From: Pseudomonas orientalis
GTDB taxonomy: Bacteria; Pseudomonadota; Gammaproteobacteria; Pseudomonadales; Pseudomonadaceae
Direction: 5' to 3'
DNA length: 64,000 bases
Assembly: GCF_002934065.1 (NCBI RefSeq)
Contig: NZ_CP018049.1
Coordinates: 5,268,501-5,332,500, forward strand
Shown here: one piece after another, positions 1 through 8,477 of the stretch
How the letters are laid out: each line of letters begins with the position of its first letter
Position numbering within the stretch: the stretch's first letter is position 1
Position numbers and translations under genes: made by a program
Notes under the pieces: generated by a model
Database searches by the model: none
What the model was told of the DNA's origin: nothing
What the model saw: the letters and a program-made list of their open reading frames with translations, nothing else

Positions 1-2
1 TG

Positions 3-821
3 GATGCCACCGAGCAATTCGCCAAACCGTTCACCTATTCGCGTCTGATGCATTGGCACCATTTGCTGTTTCCATCTTCGCAAGCGAGCGTTTTCACGCG
101 AGAGATAACTGTCGGGGGGCTGCGGGGGGATGAGCAGATGCAGGTAGTATCGGGCCGTCTTGACCGGCCTACCGTGCATTTTGAGGCGCCGCCACGCGCG
201 GGGCTGAAGCAGGCGCTCGATGACTTTCTTGAGTGGTTCGAACTGAGCCGCAGTCAAGCGGAACTGGACCCCTTCATACGTGCCGGCGTTGCGCATTTCT
301 GGTTTATCACGCTTCACCCGTTCGATGACGGCAATGGTCGCCTGACACGCGCCATCACTGACTTGGCCTTGGCCCAGGGCGACCATCATGCGATACGCTT
401 TTATGCGATGTCAGCCAGTATCCTTGAGGACCGCCAGGGCTATTACAACGCATTGGAGTCCAGCCAAAAGGCCACGCTCGATATCACGGATTGGCTCGAG
501 TGGTTTCTGAGAACGTTGTTGCGCAGCCTGCAAGAGGCAATGGCGAGGATAGATCGTGTGTTGAGCAAGACGCGATTCTGGGACCACCACCGCGGCGCTG
601 CTTTGTCTGCCGAACAGACCAAGGTGCTCGACCGCCTGCTCGACGGCGGTGAAAGGGGTTTCGAACAGGGCATCAGCGCCGCGCAGTATCAGGCGGTGGC
701 CAAGGTATCCAAGGCAACAGCCACGCGGCACCTGGCTGACCTGCTGGAAAAAAACTGCCTGATCCGTCTGCCCGGAGGCGGTCGCAGCACGCGTTATCAG
801 ATTAATACAGCAGGCGAGTAA
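3..821 (+). CDS. Fic family protein, 5'-truncated by window edge
   Basis: The reading frame is open from the first base of the window, so the start lies upstream. The Fic motif HPFDDGNGRLTR is complete (about 315-350); its His is the catalytic base and the GNGR loop holds the nucleotide phosphates, so this should transfer AMP (or a related group) to a protein hydroxyl. The part before the motif resembles the domain found in DUF4172-type Fic proteins. The C-terminal 80 residues (AQYQAVAKVSKATATRHLADLL) look like a winged-helix DNA-binding domain that could regulate its own gene. The inhibitory helix motif [S/T]xxxE[G/N] is not visible and may be in the missing N-terminus. The target is unknown. 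Confidence 0.88.
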   Translation, partial: DATEQFAKPFTYSRLMHWHHLLFPSSQASVFTREITVGGLRGDEQMQVVSGRLDRPTVHFEAPPRAGLKQALDDFLEWFELSRSQAELDPFIRAGVAHFWFITLHPFDDGNGRLTRAITDLALAQGDHHAIRFYAMSASILEDRQGYYNALESSQKATLDITDWLEWFLRTLLRSLQEAMARIDRVLSKTRFWDHHRGAALSAEQTKVLDRLLDGGERGFEQGISAAQYQAVAKVSKATATRHLADLLEKNCLIRLPGGGRSTRYQINTAGE

Positions 822-895
822 GCCCCCACTCATTTGCCCCAATCCCCCATGTCTGCTAGTGTCGCGCCGGTTTACCGTCTACCGGAATTGCCGCC

Positions 896-1138
896 ATGGC
901 CCGCAAAAAAGTTGCACTCGATTTCGAACAATCCCTCGCCGACCTGCAAACCCTGGTCGAGCGTCTGGAGAACGGCGAGTTGTCGCTGGAAGACTCGTTG
1001 ACGGCGTTTGAGCAAGGCATCGGCCTGACGCGTGACTGCCAGAGCGCGTTGGCGCAGGCTGAGCAAAAAGTTCAGGTGTTGCTTGAGCGCGACGGGGAGT
1101 TGGCCGAAGAACCTTTCGATGCGGAACAACCCGAATGA
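896..1138 (+). CDS. xseB: Exodeoxyribonuclease VII small subunit
   Basis: This 80-residue protein has the family pattern: an N-terminal FEQSLADLQTLVERLENGELSLE helix followed by SLTAFEQGIGLTRDCQSAL. XseB binds in several copies to XseA to form the nuclease that degrades single-stranded DNA to oligonucleotides in the cytoplasm. The gene overlaps ispA by four bases (ATGA), which suggests translational coupling; xseB-ispA-dxs is a common arrangement in gammaproteobacteria. No strong Shine-Dalgarno precedes the ATG. The length is normal for the family. Confidence 0.95.
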   Translation: MARKKVALDFEQSLADLQTLVERLENGELSLEDSLTAFEQGIGLTRDCQSALAQAEQKVQVLLERDGELAEEPFDAEQPE

Positions 1139-2022
1139 TCGATGCGTATCAGGCCAGTAGCCAAGCCCGGGTAAATGCGGCGCTGGAGCCCTTGTTTGTT
1201 GCGCCGAGCCCGGAAATGAAGCGGCTTTACGCCGCCATGCGCTACAGCGTGATGAACGGTGGCAAGCGTGTGCGCCCTTTGCTGGCGTATGCCGCGTGTG
1301 AAGCGCTGGGTGCGCCAGCCGAGCAGGCCAACGGCGCGGCCTGTGCGGTAGAGCTGATTCACGCCTATTCCCTGGTACATGACGATCTGCCGGCGATGGA
1401 CGACGACGATCTGCGTCGCGGCCAGCCGACCACCCATAAAGCCTTTGATGAAGCCTATGCGATCCTGGCCGGTGATGGCCTGCAGAGCCTGGCGTTCAGC
1501 GCATTGCTGGACCCGGCGCTGAGCAGCGTCAACGCCGAGACCCGCCTGCGCATGGTCACCGCCCTGGCCCTGGCCGCAGGCCCGGCCGGGATGGTCGGCG
1601 GGCAGGCGATCGACATGGGTTCGGTCAGCCTCAAGTTGGATCAACAAGCCCTGGAACACATGCATCGTCACAAGACCGGCGCGCTGATCGAAGCCGCCGT
1701 GCAACTGGGCGCCCTGGCCAGTGGCCGGGCTGAAGCGGCGCAACTGGCGGCGCTGCAAACCTATTCACGGGCTGTCGGCCTGGCCTTCCAGGTGCAGGAC
1801 GATATCCTCGACGTGGAAAGCGACACTGCCACCCTCGGCAAACGCCAGGGCGCCGATATTGCGCGGGACAAGCCGACCTATCCTGCGCTGATCGGGCTTG
1901 CGGCCGCCAAGGCCTACGCCCTGGAGCTGCGCGATCAAGCCCTGGACGCCCTGCGACCTTTCGACGCGGCGGCTGAGCCGTTGCGTGATCTGGCCCGGTA
2001 TATCGTCGAACGTCGCCACTGA
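1135..2022 (+). CDS. ispA: (2E,6E)-farnesyl diphosphate synthase
   Basis: This 295-residue trans-prenyltransferase condenses IPP with DMAPP and then GPP to make farnesyl diphosphate for undecaprenyl phosphate, ubiquinone and haem O synthesis. Both aspartate-rich Mg-binding motifs are present: the first DDLPAMDDDD near residues 83-92 and the second DDILD near 222-226. The start overlaps the xseB stop (ATGA). The next gene, dxs, makes the precursor for the same pathway. Family and length are typical. Confidence 0.96.
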   Translation: MIDAYQASSQARVNAALEPLFVAPSPEMKRLYAAMRYSVMNGGKRVRPLLAYAACEALGAPAEQANGAACAVELIHAYSLVHDDLPAMDDDDLRRGQPTTHKAFDEAYAILAGDGLQSLAFSALLDPALSSVNAETRLRMVTALALAAGPAGMVGGQAIDMGSVSLKLDQQALEHMHRHKTGALIEAAVQLGALASGRAEAAQLAALQTYSRAVGLAFQVQDDILDVESDTATLGKRQGADIARDKPTYPALIGLAAAKAYALELRDQALDALRPFDAAAEPLRDLARYIVERRH

Positions 2023-2087
2023 CAGGTGCGGCCATAAGCGCCGCAAATCGGCCAAGTTCGCCCCTCTGCGTGGGCAGTTTGCAATGC

Positions 2088-2116
2088 TTGAGGTAAACTG
2101 CCGCCTCTTCTATACC
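2088..2116 (+). promoter_or_regulatory. Possible sigma-70 promoter for dxs
   Basis: TTGAGG (2088-2093) and TATACC (2111-2116) are separated by exactly 17 bases and lie 17 bases before the dxs ATG in the 110-bp ispA-dxs gap. Each hexamer matches consensus at about four of six positions. dxs may therefore also be transcribed apart from xseB-ispA. Inferred from sequence only. Confidence 0.35.
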
Positions 2117-2132
2117 TATAACGATTCGCCTG

Positions 2133-4031
2133 ATGCCCACGACGTTCCAAGAGATTCCCCGCAAGCGCCCGTCCACGCCCCTGCTCGACCGTGCTGCCAC
2201 GCCGGACGGCCTGCGTCGACTGGGTGAAGCCGAGCTGGAAACCCTGGCCGATGAACTGCGCCTGGAATTGCTCTACACGGTCGGCCAGACCGGTGGGCAT
2301 TTCGGTGCCGGGCTGGGCGTGATCGAGCTGACCATCGCCCTGCACTACGTATTCGACACCCCGGACGACCGGCTGGTGTGGGACGTGGGCCACCAGGCAT
2401 ATCCGCATAAAATCCTTACCGGGCGTCGCGAGCGCATGGCCAGCCTGCGCCAGAAGGACGGTATCGCCGCCTTTCCACGGCGTTCGGAGAGCGAGTACGA
2501 CACCTTTGGCGTCGGCCACTCCAGCACCTCCATCAGTGCAGCGCTGGGCATGGCGATTGCCGCCCGCCTGCAAGGCAGTGAGCGCAAGGCGATCGCGGTG
2601 ATCGGTGATGGCGCGCTGACCGCGGGCATGGCCTTCGAAGCGCTGAACCATGCGCCGGAAGTGGATGCCAACATGTTGGTGATCCTCAACGACAACGACA
2701 TGTCGATTTCGCGCAATGTCGGTGGTTTGTCCAATTACCTGGCGAAAATCCTCTCCAGCCGCACCTACGCCAGCATGCGCGAAGGCAGCAAGAAAGTGCT
2801 GTCGCGTCTGCCCGGCGCGTGGGAAATTGCCCGTCGCACCGAAGAATATGCCAAGGGCATGCTGGTGCCCGGCACCTTGTTCGAAGAGTTGGGCTGGAAC
2901 TACATCGGCCCGATCGACGGCCACGACCTGCCCACCCTGATCGCCACGCTGCGCAATATGCGTGACCTCAAGGGCCCGCAGTTCCTGCATATCGTCACCA
3001 AGAAGGGCAAAGGCTTCGCCCCGGCGGAAGTCGACCCTATCGGTTACCACGCGATCACCAAGCTCGAGCCCCTGGACGCCCCCGCCGCCGCGCCGAAAAA
3101 GGCCAGCGGGCCGAAATATTCCGGCGTGTTCGGCGAATGGCTGTGCGACATGGCCACCGCCGACCCGCGCCTGGTAGGCATTACCCCGGCGATGAAGGAA
3201 GGCTCCGACCTGGTGACCTTCAGCGAACGTTTCCCGCTGCGCTATTTCGACGTGGCGATTGCCGAGCAGCACGCGGTGACGTTCGCCGCGGGCATGGCGT
3301 GTGAAGGCGCCAAGCCGGTGGTCGCGATTTACTCGACCTTCCTGCAACGCGGTTATGACCAGTTGGTGCATGACGTGGCGGTGCAGAACCTCGACGTACT
3401 GTTCGCCATTGACCGCGCCGGCCTCGTCGGCGAAGACGGCCCGACCCATGCGGGCAGTTTCGACCTGTCCTACCTGCGCTGCATCCCCGGCATGCTGGTC
3501 ATGACGCCGAGCGACGAGAACGAATTGCGCAAGATGCTCAGCACCGGCCACCTGTACAACGGCCCCGCCGCCGTGCGCTATCCGCGCGGCAATGGCCCGA
3601 ATGCGGTGATCGAGAAAGACCTGGAGCCGATTGAAATCGGCAAGGGCCTCCTGCGTCGCCAGGGCAGCAAGACGGCCTTCCTGGTGTTCGGCGTGCAACT
3701 GGCCGAAGCCTTGAAAGTTGCGGAGAAACTCGATGCCACCGTGGTCGACATGCGCTTCGTCAAACCACTGGATGAAGCCTTGGTGCGCGAGATTGCCGGT
3801 AGTCACGAACTGCTGGTGACGGTCGAAGAAAACGCCATCATGGGCGGCGCCGGTGCGGCGGTCAGTGAATTCCTGGCACGGGAGAATATCCTCAAGTCGG
3901 TGCTGCACCTGGGCTTGCCGGATATGTACGTCGAACACGCCAAGCCGGCGCAGATGCTGGCTGAATGCGGGTTGGATGAGGCCGGTATCGAGGCTTCGGT
4001 GCGCCAGCGTTTGGCGCTTCTGGCCCTGTAG
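2133..4031 (+). CDS. dxs: 1-deoxy-D-xylulose-5-phosphate synthase
   Basis: This 632-residue thiamin-diphosphate enzyme condenses pyruvate and glyceraldehyde 3-phosphate to DXP, the entry step of the MEP isoprenoid pathway and a precursor supply for thiamin and pyridoxal. The ThDP-binding motif GDGALTAGMAFEALNHA...LNDN is intact near residues 153-187, and the catalytic glutamate region IAEQHAVTFAAGMA lies near 375. Transketolase N-terminal, pyrimidine-binding and C-terminal domains occur in the usual order. The gene ends just before a REP pair. The ThDP cofactor ties it functionally to thiL in the same window. Confidence 0.98.
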   Translation: MPTTFQEIPRKRPSTPLLDRAATPDGLRRLGEAELETLADELRLELLYTVGQTGGHFGAGLGVIELTIALHYVFDTPDDRLVWDVGHQAYPHKILTGRRERMASLRQKDGIAAFPRRSESEYDTFGVGHSSTSISAALGMAIAARLQGSERKAIAVIGDGALTAGMAFEALNHAPEVDANMLVILNDNDMSISRNVGGLSNYLAKILSSRTYASMREGSKKVLSRLPGAWEIARRTEEYAKGMLVPGTLFEELGWNYIGPIDGHDLPTLIATLRNMRDLKGPQFLHIVTKKGKGFAPAEVDPIGYHAITKLEPLDAPAAAPKKASGPKYSGVFGEWLCDMATADPRLVGITPAMKEGSDLVTFSERFPLRYFDVAIAEQHAVTFAAGMACEGAKPVVAIYSTFLQRGYDQLVHDVAVQNLDVLFAIDRAGLVGEDGPTHAGSFDLSYLRCIPGMLVMTPSDENELRKMLSTGHLYNGPAAVRYPRGNGPNAVIEKDLEPIEIGKGLLRRQGSKTAFLVFGVQLAEALKVAEKLDATVVDMRFVKPLDEALVREIAGSHELLVTVEENAIMGGAGAAVSEFLARENILKSVLHLGLPDMYVEHAKPAQMLAECGLDEAGIEASVRQRLALLAL

Positions 4032-4042
4032 AAACCGGGACT

Positions 4043-4137
4043 AAATGTGGGAGGGGGCTTGCCCCCGATAGCGGTGTATCAGTACCAGATGTTCTGACTG
4101 ACACACTGCAATCGGGGGCAAGCCCCCTCCCACATTT
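4043..4137. repeat. REP inverted pair (class GTGGGAGGGGGCTTGCCCCCGAT)
   Basis: AAATGTGGGAGGGGGCTTGC at 4043 is repeated as its reverse complement ending at 4137, with about 45 bases between the copies. Each copy has its own internal palindrome (GGGGGCTTGCCCCC). This is the REP-doublet layout of Pseudomonas, possibly acting as a transcription or mRNA-end structure after dxs. It fills nearly all of the dxs-btuB gap, leaving no room for a cobalamin riboswitch. Confidence 0.9.
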
Positions 4138-4172
4138 TGATGTGTACACCCTTCAAACGCTATGGACAGCCC

Positions 4173-6044
4173 ATGAAACGCCTGAGCCTTGCCCTGCTGC
4201 TACCCTGCGCCGATCTGCTCGCCGACACCCGCGATCAGGCCTTGAAACTCTCCGACGTGGTCATCAGCGCCAACCGTCAGGTGCAGGCGCGCAATGACAG
4301 CAGCGCCGCCAACACCGTCTTCACCCGCGCCGATATCGACCGCCTGCAGCCCGACAGCGTTACCGACCTGCTCAGTCGCGTGCCCGGGGTGCAAGTGGCG
4401 CCCACCGGAGGACGTGGCAGTCTGCCGGGCATCTACATTCGCGGTACAAAATCGGCGCAGAGTCTGGTGCTGGTGGACGGCCAGCGCATCGCCAATACCA
4501 CCTCCGGCGACAGCGGTCTGCAATACCTCAACGTCGACCAGATTGAGCGCGTGGAAGTGCTGCGCGGCTCACGTTCGGTGATTTACGGCAGCGATGCGAT
4601 CGGCGGGGTGATCCAGGTGTTTACCCGACGCAACGCCGAGCAAGGCTTGCAACCCCGGGTGAAGCTGGGCTTTGGCAGCCACCAGACCTGGGAGCGCAGC
4701 GTCGGCCTGTCGGGCGGCGATGAACAGACGCGCTTCAACCTGGGCGCCAGCCTGGATGAAACGGCCGGTATCAACTCGAGCCATCAGTCGTTTCCCAGCG
4801 ACGGCGACCACGACGCCTACCGCAATCAGTCCCTGAGCCTGAACCTCAGCCACTCGTTCAGCGATGCGCTGGAGCTGGGCTTCAACCTTTTGGATAACCG
4901 CGGCAAGTCGGAGTACGACAACAGCTTCGGGCGCTACGACTTCGCCACCGGGCAAAGCTTCGGCCAGAAACCCTACACCGATTACACCGTCAGCAGTGCC
5001 AGCGGCTATGTCGACGCCACCCTCAGCGAAGGCTGGCAGTCGCGCCTGGAGCTGGGCCACAGCGAAAACCGCGACACCAAGCGCGATACCCTCAGCGATG
5101 ATTTCAGCGTGTTCAATACCTACCGCGACTCGGTCAACTGGCAGAACGACCTGACGCTGAACGAGCGCAACAGCCTGATCGTCGGCGGCGACTGGTACGA
5201 AGACCGCTTCCACGGTTCCACCGCGTTTACCGAAGACAGTCGCTGGAACCGTGCCGCCTTCGTGCAGCATCGCTTTCACGGTGAATGGTTTTCCACCGAA
5301 CTGGGCCTGCGCCGCGACCAGAACCAGCAGTTCGGCGGCCAGAACAGCTGGAGCGGCACGCTGACAGTGCCGATCAACCCTGACAACGACGTTTTGTTCA
5401 GCTACAGCGAAGGCTTCCGTGCGCCGACCTTCAACGACCTCTATTACCCCGACACGCAATACAGCAACCCCAACCTGCAGCCTGAGACGTCAAAAAGCTA
5501 CGAGGTGCAATGGCGCAGCCAACTGGCGGACAGCACACGCCTGGAAGCCTCGCTGTACCGCACCGACCTGAGTGATGCGATCATCCTCGACGGCGGCAAG
5601 CCGCAGAATGTGGCGTCGGCGCGAATCAATGGTGTTGAAGCAGCGCTCAAGCAGGAGTTGTTTGGCTGGCAAGGCAACCTGGGCGTGTCGTTGATCGACC
5701 CGCGTGATCGCGACAGCGGCCATACCCTGGCGCGCCGCGCACGGCGCACGTTGAACCTGGACCTGGATCGGCAGTTCGATAAGGTCGGTGTGGGCGCGAG
5801 CTGGCAGGCGATCAGCAGCAGCTACGATGACGAAGCCAATCGTCATCGCCTGGGCGGCTATGCTTTGCTGGGGCTGCGCAGCAGTTGGGCGTTGAACCGC
5901 GAGGTTTCGTTGTCGTTGAAGGTCGATAACGTGCTGGACAAGGCTTATGCGCGGGCGAAGTACAGCTACCTCGAGGGGTATCAGAATTATCGCGAAGCAG
6001 CCCGGACGTGGATGCTCGGGGTGACCTGGACACCCGAGATTTGA
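4173..6044 (+). CDS. btuB: TonB-dependent vitamin B12 receptor BtuB-like
   Basis: This 623-residue outer-membrane receptor has an N-terminal signal sequence (MKRLSLALLLPCADLLAD), a TonB-box-like stretch LKLSDVVISA near 24-33, a plug domain (DLLSRVPGVQV, IYIRGTKSAQSLVLVDGQRI, RGSRSVIYGSDAIGGVIQVF) and a beta-barrel with the C-terminal half motif SYSEGFRAPTFNDLYYPD. The plug resembles BtuB more than siderophore receptors, and btuF lies about 500 bp downstream on the other strand, supporting cobalamin uptake. I chose the ATG at 4173 because it begins the signal peptide; upstream in-frame TTG/ATG codons fall at the REP edge. No B12 riboswitch is visible. Substrate is inferred. Confidence 0.88.
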   Translation: MKRLSLALLLPCADLLADTRDQALKLSDVVISANRQVQARNDSSAANTVFTRADIDRLQPDSVTDLLSRVPGVQVAPTGGRGSLPGIYIRGTKSAQSLVLVDGQRIANTTSGDSGLQYLNVDQIERVEVLRGSRSVIYGSDAIGGVIQVFTRRNAEQGLQPRVKLGFGSHQTWERSVGLSGGDEQTRFNLGASLDETAGINSSHQSFPSDGDHDAYRNQSLSLNLSHSFSDALELGFNLLDNRGKSEYDNSFGRYDFATGQSFGQKPYTDYTVSSASGYVDATLSEGWQSRLELGHSENRDTKRDTLSDDFSVFNTYRDSVNWQNDLTLNERNSLIVGGDWYEDRFHGSTAFTEDSRWNRAAFVQHRFHGEWFSTELGLRRDQNQQFGGQNSWSGTLTVPINPDNDVLFSYSEGFRAPTFNDLYYPDTQYSNPNLQPETSKSYEVQWRSQLADSTRLEASLYRTDLSDAIILDGGKPQNVASARINGVEAALKQELFGWQGNLGVSLIDPRDRDSGHTLARRARRTLNLDLDRQFDKVGVGASWQAISSSYDDEANRHRLGGYALLGLRSSWALNREVSLSLKVDNVLDKAYARAKYSYLEGYQNYREAARTWMLGVTWTPEI

Positions 6045-6119
6045 GTTGCCTGAACCGGCGTCATCGCAGCATAGCTGCCAACACAACTCCAGTCCCCCCA
6101 ACCCTAACCACGATGCGAA

Positions 6120-6440
6120 GCGAGCCGCTCCTGATCTTGATCTTGATCTGCTTTTGATCTCAGGCGCCCCGTTAAACCACGCTGGCCGAACGCAGGCTTG
6201 AATCCGTGGGTAACCCGGCAGGACGCCGGGTTAGCCGCCCCGCGCCATGGATGGCGCGTGGCGGCGGCCCACGGATTCAAGTCTGCGTTCGGGCACACCG
6301 AGCCTAAGCGAGGTGCCGAGTGGTGGGGCAAGAGCGTTTTGCTTACTTTTGCGCTTTTCAAAAGTGAGCCGCTGTAAAAGCGGAACCCATAGCAGCCGTT
6401 ACCGCAGAAACGGATATGTACCCGGTCCAATCCAGCATAC
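6120..6440. repeat. Long structured non-coding repeat element
   Basis: This is the main content of the 6045-6532 gap. A 23-base outer stem (6188-6210 with 6268-6290, one mismatch) encloses two shorter hairpins, ACCCGGC/GCCGGGT and GCGCCAT/ATGGCGC. It is followed by a conserved-looking tail with a small hairpin CCGCT-GTAAA-AGCGG near 6370. Imperfect GATCTT tandem copies sit at its left edge (6131-6161). From memory, fluorescens-group genomes carry many copies of such a sequence, often misannotated as short proteins. Copy number cannot be checked here. The open frames across it look spurious. Confidence 0.6.
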
Positions 6441-6457
6441 TGGTCGGCCCCGAGGCC

Positions 6458-6535
6458 GCCATCGGGGGCAAGCCCCCTCCCACATTTGAAATGCATTCCC
6501 CTGTGGGAGCTGGCTGGCCTGCGATAACGATGTCA
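6458..6535. repeat. REP pair of two different subtypes
   Basis: ATCGGGGGCAAGCCCCCTCC (from 6461) is followed by CTGTGGGAGCTGGCTGGCCT (from 6501) in inverted orientation. The second copy is a different REP subtype from the first. The pair abuts the 3' end of btuF. Confidence 0.8.
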
Positions 6536-7318
6536 GAGGCTAGGCGCAATCACCTGACACAACCGCGCCACCGCTTCCAGCATCTGCCCACTGGGCCGCT
6601 CCAGGCCCTTGTCCGGTACCAACCGCACGCGCTCGAACAGGCTCGGCCAGACCTTCCAGGCCTCCCGCTGCGCCTGATCGCCCACCAGGATCAGTTGCGG
6701 ATCACGCTGCAACACTGACTCAATACTCACCTGCGGCGCCGGCAGCTTGAGGTCGTCGAACACATTGCGCGCCCCGCACACCTTCAACGCATCACTGATG
6801 ATCTGCTCGCCGCCCACGGTGTACAGCGGCTGGTTCCAGACCTGGTAAAACACGCGCAACGGCTCGGCGCGCCGATAGCGCTGGCGCAGTTCGGCGAGGC
6901 GCTGGCGCAGTTGATCGGCCAAGGCCAGGCCGGCGTCGGCACGCCCCAATTGCTCGGCAATGGCCTGGACCTGGCGGGTCAATTGTTCAAGGTCATGGGG
7001 TTCGGCAACGTACACCGGGATATTCAGGCGCTGCAATTGCTCGCGCTGAGCCGGGCCGACGCTGCCGGGCCAGAGCAGGATCAGGTCGGGATTGAGGCTG
7101 AGCAGGCGCTCCATGTCCAACTGGCCGTAACGCCCGACCGATGGCACCTGCGCAAGGGCCGACGGCCGCTCGCCGCCATCGAGCACACCCACCAAGAGGT
7201 CGGCAGCGCCCAGTTCGACAACGATTTCAGACAGCGACGGCGCCAGACTGACAACGCGCTCGGCGGCCAACACCTGAACGCTGAACCCGAGCAACAACGC
7301 CAGCCAGTAGCGTTTCAT
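6533..7318 (-). CDS. btuF: Cobalamin-binding periplasmic protein BtuF-like
   Basis: This 261-residue protein begins with a signal peptide (MKRYWLALLLGFSVQVLAAE) followed by RVVSLAPSLSEIVVELGAADLLVG, the standard opening of BtuF/FepB-type helical-backbone binding proteins. DLILLWPGS and GARNVFDDL motifs also fit. It should capture vitamin B12 in the periplasm and hand it to an inner-membrane ABC importer. The ATG at 7318 overlaps the stop of the preceding membrane-protein gene (ATGA). No btuC or btuD is adjacent, so the permease and ATPase must be encoded elsewhere. btuB lies on the other side of the repeat gap. Confidence 0.88.
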   Translation of the reverse strand: MKRYWLALLLGFSVQVLAAERVVSLAPSLSEIVVELGAADLLVGVLDGGERPSALAQVPSVGRYGQLDMERLLSLNPDLILLWPGSVGPAQREQLQRLNIPVYVAEPHDLEQLTRQVQAIAEQLGRADAGLALADQLRQRLAELRQRYRRAEPLRVFYQVWNQPLYTVGGEQIISDALKVCGARNVFDDLKLPAPQVSIESVLQRDPQLILVGDQAQREAWKVWPSLFERVRLVPDKGLERPSGQMLEAVARLCQVIAPSL

Positions 7319-7734
7319 CCCAATTGACGCGGAATGCGATAGAGGTAAAACAACACCGTCGTCGACAGCGCCAGCAAGCACAGCGGCACCGCTTCCAGAC
7401 CGACGAACACCGCCAACGCGCCGATCCAGGCCGGCAGCGCCGCCACCAGCAAGGCTGTACGTCGACGCGCCGCCAGGGTGATCCAGGCGGCAGGTTCTTC
7501 GGCAGTATCGAGGGCCTTGGACGTGGCGATCAACGCATGTTTATAGCCGTGAAAATAACGCAGGCTGAGAAACATCGAGGCCACGCCGGCAATAAAGAAC
7601 GGCATGGCCAGTACGGGAAGCAAGGACTCGGCGCGGCCGAACACCAGGTTGATCACAAACAACGGGAGCAACGCCAGGGCCAGGTACTGCCACCAGTTGA
7701 AGGACAGTCGCCGCTTTACCTGGCCGCGGGTCAC
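7315..7734 (-). CDS. Small multi-pass membrane protein, unknown function
   Basis: This 139-residue protein has about four hydrophobic segments (near 15-30, 38-58, 92-112 and 114-132) with basic residues between them. It has no motif I recognise. It starts with GTG overlapping the ribA stop, and its own stop overlaps the btuF start, so the three genes are likely one transcript. Related proteins sit between ribA and btuF in other pseudomonads as far as I recall. It is too short for a BtuC permease, so a direct transport role is not supported. Confidence 0.8.
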   Translation of the reverse strand: MTRGQVKRRLSFNWWQYLALALLPLFVINLVFGRAESLLPVLAMPFFIAGVASMFLSLRYFHGYKHALIATSKALDTAEEPAAWITLAARRRTALLVAALPAWIGALAVFVGLEAVPLCLLALSTTVLFYLYRIPRQLG

Positions 7735-8348
7735 GCGCGGTCGACCTCGCCCTGATGCTCGTTGCCCATCATATGGTCGAGCTTGCTGGCTTTGGTGGCC
7801 AGGTACAGTTTGTTGTGCGGGTTGTGCCCGGTATGCAGTGGCACTCGCTCGGCGACGGTGATGCCCATTTCGGTCAAGGCTTTGACCTTGCGCGGGTTGT
7901 TGGTCATCAGGCGCAGCGACTTCACGCCCAGATGCTCAAGCATCGGCAGGCAGATGGCGTAGTCACGCTGGTCGGCGGCAAAGCCCAGGCGCTCGTTGGC
8001 TTCCACGGTGTCGGCACCGCCATCCTGCAATTCATAGGCGCGAATCTTGTTCAAAAGGCCGATGCCACGGCCTTCCTGACGCAAATACAGCAGCACGCCA
8101 CGGCCCTCGCGGGCGATAGCCTGCAGCGCAGCTTCCAATTGCGAACCGCAGTCGCAGCGCTGGCTGAACAGCGCGTCGCCGGTCAGGCATTCGGAATGCA
8201 CGCGGCCCAGCACCGGCGCACCATCAGCGATATCGCCCAGGCTGAGCACAACGTGCTCGCGCCCGGTGGCTTCTTCGAGAAAGCCATGCATGGAGAACGT
8301 GGCAAAGGGGGTAGGCAGCTTGGAAGCGGCGACGAAAACGACGGGCAC
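7731..8348 (-). CDS. ribA: GTP cyclohydrolase II
   Basis: This 205-residue enzyme opens GTP to 2,5-diamino-6-ribosylamino-4(3H)-pyrimidinone 5'-phosphate, formate and pyrophosphate, the first committed step of riboflavin synthesis. The zinc ligands Cys54, Cys65 and Cys67 (SECLTGDALFSQRCDCG) and the catalytic LRQEGRGIGLLNK segment are intact. Translation starts at a GTG preceded by a good AGGAG. It is the only GTP cyclohydrolase II in the window with its zinc site, because the fused domain at 11305-12396 has lost it. Confidence 0.96.
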   Translation of the reverse strand: MPVVFVAASKLPTPFATFSMHGFLEEATGREHVVLSLGDIADGAPVLGRVHSECLTGDALFSQRCDCGSQLEAALQAIAREGRGVLLYLRQEGRGIGLLNKIRAYELQDGGADTVEANERLGFAADQRDYAICLPMLEHLGVKSLRLMTNNPRKVKALTEMGITVAERVPLHTGHNPHNKLYLATKASKLDHMMGNEHQGEVDRA

Positions 8349-8477
8349 CGTGTGCTCCTGATTTCAGATTTCACAGAGGCGGCCATTGTAACAGCCTGTT
8401 CCTACAGACGCTTAAGCTGAATGATCGCTGATAAAGATCAATAGGTTCGATTGGCCTTCGGCTTGGTTCTATGCAGG

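Noticed and set aside
1935..3938. 667-residue frame on the minus strand
   Set aside because: It is antisense to ispA and dxs, with no domain and biased composition.
4032..4172. Cobalamin riboswitch before btuB
   Set aside because: The gap is almost fully taken by a REP pair; no B12-box was found.
6247..6489. 80-residue frame in the btuB-btuF gap
   Set aside because: It runs through a structured repeat and a REP copy; no Shine-Dalgarno or conserved domain. Likely a spurious call of the repeat.
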